DNA of 64,000 nucleotides from Micromonosporaceae bacterium (lineage in GTDB: Bacteria; Actinomycetota; Actinomycetes; Mycobacteriales; Micromonosporaceae). This document shows, one piece after another, positions 53,489 to 61,715 of the stretch. Within the stretch, counting starts at the first letter, position 1. Every line of letters begins with the position of its first letter. Location: the NCBI GenBank assembly GCA_020027875.1, contig JAHRHA010000008.1:1-64000 (forward strand), in the 5' to 3' direction. The notes beneath the pieces are model-generated. The model had not been told where the DNA came from, ran no database searches, and worked only from the letters and a program-made list of their open reading frames with translations. The position numbers and the translations under genes were made by a program.

Positions 53489-55195
53489 TCACAGCAAGCG
53501 GGGCGTGTAGCCACCCCGGTTGTAGGTCAGCCGGGCGATCGAGTGGTTCTGTTTGTCGTCGTTGTCATCGACGCGGTCGAACTGTTCGGCCACGCGTGCC
53601 GCCGCCCGGTCGCAGAACAGGGTGGCGATGTAGCGTTCCTGTCCCGACGCTTCGATGCCCTGGTCGTCGAAGAGCGCGCTAGTGCGGGAGATGGTGGCGA
53701 TCTGGGCGTAGATGTCTGTGACGGCGTTTGCGAGGCGCTTCTGTTGGCGCTGCCGCAGCTGGATGTCGCGTCCGTGCATACGAAGGAGCTTCTCCGCGGT
53801 AGCCCGAAGCTGGCCCACATGTTCGGCGACTCTGTCGCCGTGGCTGCGCAGCTCCGGGTGCGCGGCGTCGAGGCGGTCGGGTCGCACGGTGCGGCTGATG
53901 CGGTGGGCGACGTAGTCGGCAAGGATCCCGATGCTGCGGATGGGGTCGGCGAGGTTCACCTCGCGCAGGTCGGCGACCTCGTCGGCGACCGCCTTGAGTC
54001 CGGACAGGGCCACGAAAGCGCGGAGCACGTCGTTGGCGCCCTCGAAGATCGGGAAGACACGGGCGTCGCGAAGGGCCTTGGCAACCGGGGAGTCGGCCAT
54101 GTACGCCGCCCCACCCATGAGCTGGAAGAGCCGGTTGACGGCGTACCAGTAGAACTCGCTACCTGCGATCTTGGTGATGGCTGATTCAAGGGAGTAGTCG
54201 GGTACGCCGGCGTCGACGAGCCCGGTGGTCAGATAGGCCATCGACTCGAAGCCGTACAGGTAGGACACCATCCAGCTGACCTTGTCCTCGACCAGCTCGA
54301 AATCGGCGAGGGGCCGGCCGAACTGCTCGCGGGCGGTGGTATATCGGACGGCCAGATCGATAAGTCGCTTGGTAGCGCCGACCACGCCAGTGCCCAGGGA
54401 CATGCGGCCGTTGTTGAGGGTGTGCACCGCGATGCGGAACCCGTCGCCTGGGGCGCCGAGGACATTCTCCCGGGGTACGCGCACATCCCGAAACGTCAGC
54501 CGACGCAGGTCGTTGCCACGCAGGCCGAGCGTGTCGTAACGGTCGGGAGCGTCGAAGCCCGGCATACCCCGTTCGAGGATGAGCGCAACGAGGCCCTTCT
54601 CGCAGCGGGCGAACCCGCACACCACATCCTTCCCGCCGTTGCCGATCCACCGTTTCTCGCCGTTGAGCAGATACGAGCCGTCGGCTTGGCGCTCGGCGTA
54701 AGACTGAATGGACTCCACGTCGGAGCCCGCGTTCGCCTCCGTTAGCGCGAAACCGGCCAGCTTGCGTCCGGCGGCCAGGTCGGGCAGGAAGCGGGCCTTC
54801 TGATCGTCGGTGCCGAAAAGGTGGATCGGCTTCATGCCGATCGACTGGTGCACACCGAGGACGACGGACAAGGAGCCGTCGTAGCTTCCGAACTCCTCCA
54901 TCACCCGGCAGTAGCCACTCTGAGACAGGCCTTGCCCGCCGTACTGCGGCGAAACATATAACCCGAGCAGGCCGCGCTCGCCAAGGCCGCGGATGACCGC
55001 GTCGCCGACCCAGCGTTCCCGCTCAACCCGGACCGGGTCGTACTGGGCGTCGAGGAACTCACGTGCGGCGGCGATCAGCGCGTCCACGCGACCCGCCTCA
55101 TCTCGGCCCAGCCGTGGGTAGGGCATAACCATCTCGTCAGGCAGCCGGCCGGTGAACAGGGATTTGGCGAACGACGATGCGGGCGGATCACTCAC
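53489..55195 (-). CDS. acyl-CoA dehydrogenase, long-chain type
   Basis: A 568-residue flavoenzyme, longer than the usual 380-400 because of a C-terminal extension of about 170 residues as in VLCAD/ACAD9-like members. Motifs are GFALTEANAGSDVESIQ, KRWIGNGG, and RVFPIFEGANDVLRAF with the catalytic-base region. It dehydrogenates an acyl-CoA at the alpha-beta position. GTG 55195, after AAGGAG at 55202-55207, is preferred over the upstream ATG. It overlaps DUF4383 by 8 bases and is probably regulated by the divergent TetR gene. Confidence 0.92.
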   Translation of the reverse strand: MSDPPASSFAKSLFTGRLPDEMVMPYPRLGRDEAGRVDALIAAAREFLDAQYDPVRVERERWVGDAVIRGLGERGLLGLYVSPQYGGQGLSQSGYCRVMEEFGSYDGSLSVVLGVHQSIGMKPIHLFGTDDQKARFLPDLAAGRKLAGFALTEANAGSDVESIQSYAERQADGSYLLNGEKRWIGNGGKDVVCGFARCEKGLVALILERGMPGFDAPDRYDTLGLRGNDLRRLTFRDVRVPRENVLGAPGDGFRIAVHTLNNGRMSLGTGVVGATKRLIDLAVRYTTAREQFGRPLADFELVEDKVSWMVSYLYGFESMAYLTTGLVDAGVPDYSLESAITKIAGSEFYWYAVNRLFQLMGGAAYMADSPVAKALRDARVFPIFEGANDVLRAFVALSGLKAVADEVADLREVNLADPIRSIGILADYVAHRISRTVRPDRLDAAHPELRSHGDRVAEHVGQLRATAEKLLRMHGRDIQLRQRQQKRLANAVTDIYAQIATISRTSALFDDQGIEASGQERYIATLFCDRAAARVAEQFDRVDDNDDKQNHSIARLTYNRGGYTPRLL

Positions 55196-55601
55196 GTGAT
55201 GCTCCTTCCCGTTTGCCGCCGGCCAACACGAACAGCGCACTTCGGCGTGTGCCGGCCATTCCCACCGCCAAGGCTGACATTCCCACGGCCAAATGGAAGA
55301 CGTTGTCGACCGGACCTAGCGGGATGGCGAGCGCTGACGTGAGCAACAGACCGTCGATGAACCATCCGACAACGCCCAGCGGTGTGTAGAGAGCAGCGAT
55401 GAACCAGGTGAACAAGACCGCTGGCGTATCCGATCGCGCTAGCCAGCCGGCGTATCCGGCGATCATCGCCGAGCCGAGGTGCAGCACGCCGTGGGTCCAG
55501 TCGTGCGCAAGCCGGTGCTCGATAAGCTTGACCACCGTTGGATAGACCGTGAAGGCGAGGAAAACCACGGCCGCGACACGGCAATACCACCGATAACCCA
55601 T
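55188..55601 (-). CDS. DUF4383 integral membrane protein
   Basis: A 137-residue protein with four transmembrane helices. HDWTHGVLHLGSAMIAGYAG and VVGWFIDGLLLTSALAIPLG then PVDNVFHLAVGMSALAVGM are typical of DUF4383. Function unknown. It is the first gene of an operon with the acyl-CoA dehydrogenase and is divergent from a TetR gene across 91 bases. Confidence 0.88.
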   Translation of the reverse strand: MGYRWYCRVAAVVFLAFTVYPTVVKLIEHRLAHDWTHGVLHLGSAMIAGYAGWLARSDTPAVLFTWFIAALYTPLGVVGWFIDGLLLTSALAIPLGPVDNVFHLAVGMSALAVGMAGTRRSALFVLAGGKREGASRE

Positions 55602-55651
55602 GGTCGAATCCTAGGTGGTGGGCGGTGCGCCCGCGAGATCACGCCCGCCAT

Positions 55652-55679
55652 CTGGATGATCTATTCCGGTTGTTACCGG
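55652..55679. promoter_or_regulatory. candidate TetR operator between DUF4383 and tetR
   Basis: Holds CTGGATGATCTATTCC (55652-55667), one of two inverted copies that bracket the tetR gene. The palindrome CCGGT-TGTT-ACCGG (55666-55679) overlaps it. It sits 51 bases from the DUF4383 start and 14-41 bases from the tetR start, where a shared regulator would bind. Confidence 0.65.
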
Positions 55680-55692
55680 TAGACTCGTGGTC

Positions 55693-56391
55693 ATGACCTC
55701 GAAAGCCCGCTCCACCTCCGCCGACGCCGACCAGGCGGAGGCGGCAAGCCCGGCCCTGCGGGCCGATGCCGAGCGTAACCGCCAACGCCTCATCACAGCC
55801 GCGCGGGAAGTCTTCGCGGAGCGCGGCCTGGACGTGCCGATCGAGGACATTGCGCGCCACGCCGGGGTCGGTGTGGCCACCCTGTACCGGCGATTCCCGA
55901 CCCGTGCCGACCTCATCGCGGGCGCGTTCGAGGCCAAGATGGCCGCGTACGCCGACGCGGTCGCCGACGCCCTCGTCAAACCGGATCCCTGGATGGGGTT
56001 CTGCGACTACCTCCAGCGGGTGTGCGCTATGCAGGCGGGAGACCGAGGCTTCGCCAACGTACTAACCATGACGTTCCCCACGGCCAAGCGGTTCGAGGCA
56101 GAGCGCGACCGCGCCTATTACAGCCTGGTCGAACTGATCGGTCGGGCCAAGGCGGCCGGCAAGCTGAGGACCGACTTCTCACCCGAAGACATCATCATGC
56201 TGCTCATGGCGAATGCGGGTGTTGTGACCGCCACCGCCGACGCCGCCCCTGACGTGTGGCGGCGCTTTGTCGCGTACATGATCCAGGCGTTCAGCGTCAC
56301 CAATCCGGCGCCACTGCCGCCACAGGCGACACCCACCGCGATGTACCGGGCGCTCATGCGCCTGCGTCACACGAAACCCGGGGCGTCGTAG
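55693..56391 (+). CDS. TetR-family transcriptional regulator
   Basis: A 232-residue TetR protein. The HTH is clear: RLITAAREVFAERGLDVPIE then DIARHAGVGVATLYRRFPTR. The ligand domain has MLLMANAGVVTATADAAPDV. ATG 55693 is preferred over a GTG two codons upstream. The position opposite the DUF4383/acyl-CoA dehydrogenase operon suggests it regulates fatty-acid or related catabolism. Inverted 16-bp copies flank it. Confidence 0.93.
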   Translation: MTSKARSTSADADQAEAASPALRADAERNRQRLITAAREVFAERGLDVPIEDIARHAGVGVATLYRRFPTRADLIAGAFEAKMAAYADAVADALVKPDPWMGFCDYLQRVCAMQAGDRGFANVLTMTFPTAKRFEAERDRAYYSLVELIGRAKAAGKLRTDFSPEDIIMLLMANAGVVTATADAAPDVWRRFVAYMIQAFSVTNPAPLPPQATPTAMYRALMRLRHTKPGAS

Positions 56392-56400
56392 ATGTCGGAC

Positions 56401-56424
56401 GAACTGGAATAGATCATCCAGTTC
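56401..56424. repeat. hairpin and inverted copy of the upstream operator sequence
   Basis: GAACTGGA (56401-56408) pairs perfectly with TCCAGTTC (56417-56424) across an 8-base loop. Within it, GGAATAGATCATCCAG (56406-56421) is the exact reverse complement of 55652-55667. It may be a second regulator site or part of a terminator. Confidence 0.75.
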
Positions 56425-56517
56425 TACGGTGGTCGACCTGCACGCCTTGACACTTCCGCAGCGGCGTTTGCTAAGACCTGCCGGTGTTGAGCACTCTTCA
56501 TCGACCGAGCAAGCACC

Positions 56518-57714
56518 CTAGTTGTGGACGTACGTAGGGCTGCCGGGCACCACTCCGAGTATCGCAGCGGCAATGTCGGCGACGACGGTTTCCGGGTGGT
56601 ACCTGGCCGTCATGCACTTCAGCTTCGCCGCCACGGCCCTCCGCCGGTCGGGGTGCTGGAGGAAGTAGCACAGCTTCTCTTCCAACTGCGCCTCGCCCAG
56701 CTCGTACAGCACGTCCGGATTGCCGTTGCAGATCTCCGGGTAGCTGCCGAGTCGCGGCAGGATGCAGCAGTTGTCGGTGTACATCGCCTCGAGAGTGGAC
56801 ACACCCAGGCTCTCGTGGCTGGCGGTGGACACCTGCAGATCGGCCGCCCACAACGCTTGGTAGTACTCGTCCAGCGGCATGTCGCCGCCGAGCATCACTT
56901 GCTCCGGGAACCGGTGTGCGAGCGCCGAGATCGTCTCGCCGCCCGGCTGCCCAGGGGCGAAGTAGCGGGTAAACAGCACAGCCACGTCGTAGCGAGGGAG
57001 CACCCGCGCCAGGACGCGGGTAAAGAGATCAGGATTCTTGCTGGACACCGGTGCATGGTTGAAGACCACAGTGGTCAATGGGAGGCGTAGGTCGGTGCGG
57101 CAGGCGTCGATCCGCTTGACATCGAGCGGCAACCCGACCACGACGGCCTTGGCGTCCAACTGCCGTGCCAGGCTAACGTTGAAGGCGCTGATATTGTCCC
57201 ACAGCGTCGCTCGCATGTACTCCGAGGCGAGCAGGATGCGGTCGAGTACGTGCAGATTCGCCAGGTCCAGCAGTTCCATCCCGGGGTAGACCTGGAAGCG
57301 AAACGCGTCGGTCGGATCCCAATGGCTGCCATGGGTGTAGCCGACGATCGGGACCGACAAACCGAGGTCGAGCGCCATCCGCCTGATCTCCACAGGGAAC
57401 GACGAGAAGATGTGGAACGAGAAGATGACATCCGGCGAGTCCTCGACCAGGGCGTTGAGCACGTCCCGGTAGTTTGACAGGATCCAGAAGAGTCGTCGCG
57501 TGCGGTCTTCGTGGCCTGTGGTGGAGATAGCGACTCGCGGCTGGGAGAGCTCGAATCCCAATGTCACCAACCCGTCCCGGATGGCCGTGGAGGCAGTGAT
57601 GCCGTACCCGATGGCGTCGCTGGACGGGGCACCCGTCCTGGGATCTGGCACGGTGTAGCCATCCAGGTAGAGCAGCCTGCGTCGCTTCGGGTTCATCGGC
57701 GCCACGTCAGGCAT
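56518..57714 (-). CDS. glycosyltransferase, GT4-like
   Basis: A 398-residue GT-B-fold glycosyltransferase. The N-terminal domain begins RRLLYLDGYTVPDPRTGAPS. The C-terminal donor-binding part has LPLTTVVFNHAPVSSKNPDL, DLQVSTASHESLGVSTLEAM and GSYPEICNGNPDVLYE, the GT4 E-x7-E-like pattern. Start ATG 57714 overlaps the methyltransferase stop by 8 bases. It is the last gene of a four-gene cluster for a surface glycan or a glycosylated metabolite. The sugar is unknown. Confidence 0.85.
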   Translation of the reverse strand: MPDVAPMNPKRRRLLYLDGYTVPDPRTGAPSSDAIGYGITASTAIRDGLVTLGFELSQPRVAISTTGHEDRTRRLFWILSNYRDVLNALVEDSPDVIFSFHIFSSFPVEIRRMALDLGLSVPIVGYTHGSHWDPTDAFRFQVYPGMELLDLANLHVLDRILLASEYMRATLWDNISAFNVSLARQLDAKAVVVGLPLDVKRIDACRTDLRLPLTTVVFNHAPVSSKNPDLFTRVLARVLPRYDVAVLFTRYFAPGQPGGETISALAHRFPEQVMLGGDMPLDEYYQALWAADLQVSTASHESLGVSTLEAMYTDNCCILPRLGSYPEICNGNPDVLYELGEAQLEEKLCYFLQHPDRRRAVAAKLKCMTARYHPETVVADIAAAILGVVPGSPTYVHN

Positions 57715-58597
57715 CCTGGTTGGACCGCTTGTAGCCGAGCACGGCATAGTCCTGCGGTCCCCACAGCAACTGCGAGAGAACTTCGTACATCTGCGGCGAC
57801 ACGCCGTCGCCGCTGTAAAGCGTGAAGGGAGAGAGCTTCGGATGGAGGGGTCGTACCTCGATGTCGCCGAAACCCTGCGTGGACACGAGGTACTCCATCA
57901 GCGCGGAAGGCAGCGGCGACCGGTGGGTCGGGTCGTTGTAGAAGTCGCAGGCGGCCATCACGAGGTTCGCCGGATTGGGTGTCTCGAGCAGCAAGCAGCC
58001 GCCTGGGCGCAACGCCCTCCTGGCCGCGTCCAGCAGCGCAAGCAGCTCCTCGGTGCCGAGATGCTCGATGAGATGGAAGGCGGTGACCATGTCGACCGAG
58101 TCCGGCGGAAGGCCCTGCAGGTGGCCGATGGCATCACTCAGCTCGATGTCGAGTCCCCGGGCACGGCCCGCGGCCACGAATCTGGGGTTGGCGTCGACGC
58201 CCGAGCACGGTACCCCTGCGTCGCGGAGCAGCGTGAGCCACTCACCACGTCCGCAGCCGAGGTCCACGACGCCGCCGGTGCCAACCAGCCGGCGTACGTC
58301 GGGAAGGTAGCCTTCGAGCTTCGCGCGGACCTCGGCAGTCGAGCCGCGAAAGCGATCCGTAAAGGCGTCATAGATCGCCGCGAAGCGTGGCCCCCACCCG
58401 TCGAGCGCACCCTTCCCGCAGCTCGCCCGCAGTTCTTGGAGCTCGGCTTCGAGCGCACGCACGCGTTGCTGGGTCTCTTCAGCCAGGCGCTGCGTGTCGG
58501 CTACCGCCTGGACGAGTCCGCGCACCTGCGCCTTGAGATCGAGGTCGCTCGCCTGTGCCGCCAGCGCGTCGCCCTCAGCACCAGCCCCGGCTGTCAT
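57707..58597 (-). CDS. coiled-coil SAM-dependent methyltransferase
   Basis: A 296-residue methyltransferase. Residues 18-60 form a coiled coil (LKAQVRGLVQAVADTQRLAE, ETQQRVRALEAELQELRAS). The class I SAM domain has VVDLGCGRGEWLTLLRDAGV, GVDANPRFV, VTAFHLIEHL and PGGCLLLETPNP. This plan resembles the methyltransferase part of WbdD-like enzymes that cap polysaccharide chains. Both ends overlap neighbours (ATGA with the acetyltransferase; 8 bases with the glycosyltransferase). Methylation of a sugar in the same glycan is likely. Confidence 0.88.
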   Translation of the reverse strand: MTAGAGAEGDALAAQASDLDLKAQVRGLVQAVADTQRLAEETQQRVRALEAELQELRASCGKGALDGWGPRFAAIYDAFTDRFRGSTAEVRAKLEGYLPDVRRLVGTGGVVDLGCGRGEWLTLLRDAGVPCSGVDANPRFVAAGRARGLDIELSDAIGHLQGLPPDSVDMVTAFHLIEHLGTEELLALLDAARRALRPGGCLLLETPNPANLVMAACDFYNDPTHRSPLPSALMEYLVSTQGFGDIEVRPLHPKLSPFTLYSGDGVSPQMYEVLSQLLWGPQDYAVLGYKRSNQDA

Positions 58598-59151
58598 TCG
58601 GTGCCGACTTCGCCGACCCCAGCATCAGGGTCACCCTCGGCAGCCACCATTTCGCCCGGCCTCGGCACTTCCCGCAGGACCTTCGCCGGACTGCCCGCGA
58701 CAACCGTGTAAGGCTCGACGTCACGCAGCACCAGCGATCCAACGCCCACCACCGAATGCGCCCCGATGCGGCAGGGTGCCACGATGATCGCGTGGCTGGA
58801 GACCCATACGCCCTCCTCGATGACGATGTCGCGGCCCGACTGGGGAACGGCCACCTGACGCTCCGCGCCGAACTTCGTCCAGTCGTGCGTGCCGGTGAGA
58901 ACCGAGACGTTGTGGCCGAAGAACGCGTACTCGCCGACCGTGATCTCGCCGGACGACAGGTTGAACAGCGCATTGTTCACGATCGCCGTCGGGTGGATAT
59001 GCAGGCGCGTCGGATCGCCATAGATCAGCGGCCGGAACAGCGACGGATCCTCGGTGTCCCGGGCGCCAGCGGGCTTGCCGTCATCTGGCCGCCTCAGTAA
59101 CGCCGCAACGAAGCGACGTGCTTCGCTGGTCACGCGGTCCAAAAGAGACAT
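58594..59151 (-). CDS. left-handed beta-helix acetyltransferase
   Basis: A 185-residue hexapeptide-repeat acyltransferase of the WbbJ/maltose O-acetyltransferase kind. Repeats are seen in IHPTAIVNNALFNLSSGEI, TVGEYAFFGHNVSVLTGTHD and IEEGVWVSSHAIIVAPCRIG then AHSVVGVGSLVLRDV. The catalytic His is in LTGTHDW and the closing VVAGSPAKVLREVP is standard. It probably acetylates a sugar of the glycan made by this cluster. The proline/alanine-rich tail overlaps the methyltransferase start. Confidence 0.88.
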   Translation of the reverse strand: MSLLDRVTSEARRFVAALLRRPDDGKPAGARDTEDPSLFRPLIYGDPTRLHIHPTAIVNNALFNLSSGEITVGEYAFFGHNVSVLTGTHDWTKFGAERQVAVPQSGRDIVIEEGVWVSSHAIIVAPCRIGAHSVVGVGSLVLRDVEPYTVVAGSPAKVLREVPRPGEMVAAEGDPDAGVGEVGTE

Positions 59152-59181
59152 GCGATCGCTCCTCCTGCCGGCTCGTGAGGT

Positions 59182-60411
59182 CTACCGCACCCTGCGGTTG
59201 TCTCCCTCGAGCACCTCTGCGTATATCCTCGCGTGGGTCGCGGCGATGTCTGGCCATGTTCGACCCTCGGCGCAGGCGCGACCGTTCCTGGCTAGTCGAT
59301 CCGCAAGGGCGCCGTCGGATAGGACCAGACGCATCGCCTGCGTGAGAGCAATGGTGTCACGCGGCGGAACGCGCAGAACACCCTCGATCTCGGTGGGCCG
59401 GGTCACGACGCCTGGTGGAGACGTCGCCACTGTGGGCACGCCGTGGGCGAGCGCGGCGAGAAGCGATCCCGACTTGGCAGTCACGCCGGCGTTGAACGGG
59501 TACACCGCCGTGTCCGCGGCAAGCAGCAGGTGGGAGATCTCCTGCTCGGGCAGGTACCCGGTGAAGATGACATCTTCCTCGACGCCGTGCCTGCGCGCGA
59601 CGTCCTCAAGTTCGCGGCGCAGCGCCACGGCGGTACCGCCGCGAACCGAGTGGCTCTCGATGCCGCCGGCCAGCACTAGCCGCAGGCGGGGGTGCACACG
59701 GCGCACCTGCGCGACGGCCTCGATGAGCCGCTCCAGCCCTTTCTCTGGGTGGAGGAACCCGAAGAATACGGCGAGGAGGTCGTCCGCTGCCAGTGCGAGT
59801 CGCCTCCCCACAGCGGCCCGGGCGTGCTCGCGGTCGAGCCGCGCTACCGCGATGTTCGCACCGATCGGCACGTGCACCGCAGCGAGGGCGTGTCCCGGCA
59901 GGCGGGTGTTCAGTACACGTTTGTGTTCCGGCGCGGTGACCATTAGCCGGGCCGCCCACAGCGACAACAGAAGCGTCTCCCGCTCCGCGAACCCGCGGTG
60001 CTCGACCGCCGACCACGCGGTCGAGCGCAGCCGCCCAGCAACGCCGTTTGCCGCCCACACCCCGTACTCATGCAGCGTCGCCAGCACGGGTGTCCCGGTC
60101 GGTGCAAACCGAGGTAGCAGGCCGACCGCGCGGCGGAAACCGAAGGCGGACGGCGCGAACTGCACATGCACCAGGTCGAGCCGCAGCTTGGCCATCGCCT
60201 GAGCCGCTCGCACAACGCCGCCGACACTCCACCGGTCCGTCACGCCGATGACCGCATCGTCGGCGCTCTGCGCGTATGCGTGCGCCGTGCATATGAGCGG
60301 CTCGAACGGAGTCGACCGCAGGTGTCGGGCTAGTTGGCAGGTGTAGTCGGCCACCCCGTCGTAGGCCGGATCGAATTGCCCGCAGACGAGCCCGATGCGC
60401 GGCCCACTCAT
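59182..60411 (-). CDS. glycosyltransferase family 4 protein
   Basis: A 409-residue GT4 glycosyltransferase with the standard GT-B layout. The acceptor domain begins IGLVCGQFDPAYDGVADYTC, the linker holds FFGFLHPEKGLERLIEAVAQ, and the donor domain has GYLPEQEISHLLLAADTAVY then GVTAKSGSLLAALAHGVPTV. The ATG at 60411 opens the cluster; a 30-base gap precedes the acetyltransferase. It works on the same glycan as the downstream three enzymes. Confidence 0.9.
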   Translation of the reverse strand: MSGPRIGLVCGQFDPAYDGVADYTCQLARHLRSTPFEPLICTAHAYAQSADDAVIGVTDRWSVGGVVRAAQAMAKLRLDLVHVQFAPSAFGFRRAVGLLPRFAPTGTPVLATLHEYGVWAANGVAGRLRSTAWSAVEHRGFAERETLLLSLWAARLMVTAPEHKRVLNTRLPGHALAAVHVPIGANIAVARLDREHARAAVGRRLALAADDLLAVFFGFLHPEKGLERLIEAVAQVRRVHPRLRLVLAGGIESHSVRGGTAVALRRELEDVARRHGVEEDVIFTGYLPEQEISHLLLAADTAVYPFNAGVTAKSGSLLAALAHGVPTVATSPPGVVTRPTEIEGVLRVPPRDTIALTQAMRLVLSDGALADRLARNGRACAEGRTWPDIAATHARIYAEVLEGDNRRVR

Positions 60412-60720
60412 TCACCACCTCGCCTCTGCCCGTCCCCGAACGCACGCTCGCGACGTGGGACAACCCGGCACTTGGTGCCTCGCCGGTACCCTGCGACACC
60501 ACGTGCCCGGCGGTCGTGTTGATCATGAAGATCGAGACCGCCCACGATGGCTGTCGCTCCGGCCGTAGATTGATCTTGCAGTTGAGCGGCGCCGCCCAGC
60601 TCCACACTGCCATCCTGCCCGGCTCTCCACCTCAGAAGCAAAATGGACCGGCAGGCTGGCCGCGACAGCCGCTAACCGCTGCACGCAACTCCGTCGGGCT
60701 GCCGTGCATACGATCGGGAC
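60412..60720. other. divergent promoter region between the glycan cluster and a hydrolase gene
   Basis: No intact gene. On the plus strand from about 60525 a short run reads MKIETAHDGCRS then RRLILQLSGAAQLHTA. This faintly resembles the start of a STAS (anti-sigma antagonist) domain, but nothing follows. The region should hold both divergent promoters; none is clear to me. Confidence 0.4.
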
Positions 60721-61530
60721 ATGGCCGAGGACCAGCGCGTGCGTCTCGCAACGGGAGTTTCGCTTCCGTACGTAACGTGGGGCGACCCCTCGGGAACCCC
60801 GGTCGTCCTCCTGCATCCGTGGGCCGAGTCGATGCGCTGCTTCGACCGCCTCTTCCCGTTGCTGCCCGAGTCCGTCTACGCACTGGCGATGGACCAACGC
60901 GGCCACGGTGACGCCGACAAGCCGGAGGACGGGTACGCCCTGACGGACTTCGCCGACGACGTCGAGGCGTTCATCGACGCGATGGGCCTGACCTCTGCGG
61001 TGCTGTTGGGATCGTCTAGCGGCGGGTACGTCGCGCAACAAGTAGCGGCTGCCTGCCCGCACTGCGTCAACGGCCTCGTTCTCGTCGGATCGCCACGAAG
61101 TCTGCTCGGCCGTCCCCCGTTCATGGACGAGGTGGATCAGCTGACCGACCCAGTGGACCGGGCCTGGGTGAGGCGTTCATTGACCTGGTTCCCGCTCCAC
61201 CATGAGGTACCGAACTGGTATCTCGAGGAGCGTGTCGATGACGGCGCACGCATTCCCGCACACGTCTGGCGCGACACTCTCACCGGATTGACCACCGCGC
61301 TCCCGCCGACCGAGGTGGCGCAGGTAACCGCGCCCGCGTTGATCATCTGGGGAGACCGTGACGAACTGCTGTCTCGGCGCGAGCAGGAGGCGCTCCGCGC
61401 AGCCATGCCGAACTCGCGGCTGATTGTGTACGAGGCCACCGGTCACCTGGTCCTATGGGAGCAACCAGAGCGGGTGGCCGCAGACCTGATGGACTTCCTT
61501 GTGGCCTACCCCGGCCCCGCCGGCGACTGA
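60721..61530 (+). CDS. alpha/beta-fold hydrolase
   Basis: A 269-residue alpha/beta hydrolase. Motifs are VVLLHPWAESMRCFDRLF (oxyanion hole), LAMDQRGHGDADKPEDGYAL, the nucleophile elbow VLLGSSSGGYVAQQVA (Ser in G-S-S-S-G), PALIIWGDRDELLSRREQ (Asp) and EATGHLVLWEQPE (His). These fit a haloperoxidase/C-C-hydrolase-like subgroup. The substrate cannot be given. ATG 60721; no convincing Shine-Dalgarno. Confidence 0.88.
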   Translation: MAEDQRVRLATGVSLPYVTWGDPSGTPVVLLHPWAESMRCFDRLFPLLPESVYALAMDQRGHGDADKPEDGYALTDFADDVEAFIDAMGLTSAVLLGSSSGGYVAQQVAAACPHCVNGLVLVGSPRSLLGRPPFMDEVDQLTDPVDRAWVRRSLTWFPLHHEVPNWYLEERVDDGARIPAHVWRDTLTGLTTALPPTEVAQVTAPALIIWGDRDELLSRREQEALRAAMPNSRLIVYEATGHLVLWEQPERVAADLMDFLVAYPGPAGD

Positions 61531-61715
61531 GCCGGACGGCGTCCGTCCCTTCAGGACACCGCAGCGAGCCTGGCCGCACACGACCCACCGGGCGATGGCC
61601 AGGAGTCTGTCGCGGTGGCACCGGCCAGCATATTTGACGCCGGCCTGTGGGCTGCTAACCTGCAGGCCCAGACAGCCACAACTCCCGGTATCCGGTTTAA
61701 CCCTTTTGGGACACT
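61531..61715. other. intergenic before the lipoprotein gene
   Basis: No gene is seen. A modestly AT-rich patch just before ATG 61716 (61685-61712, with TTTAACCCTTTTGGGA) could contain the lipoprotein promoter. Confidence 0.35.
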
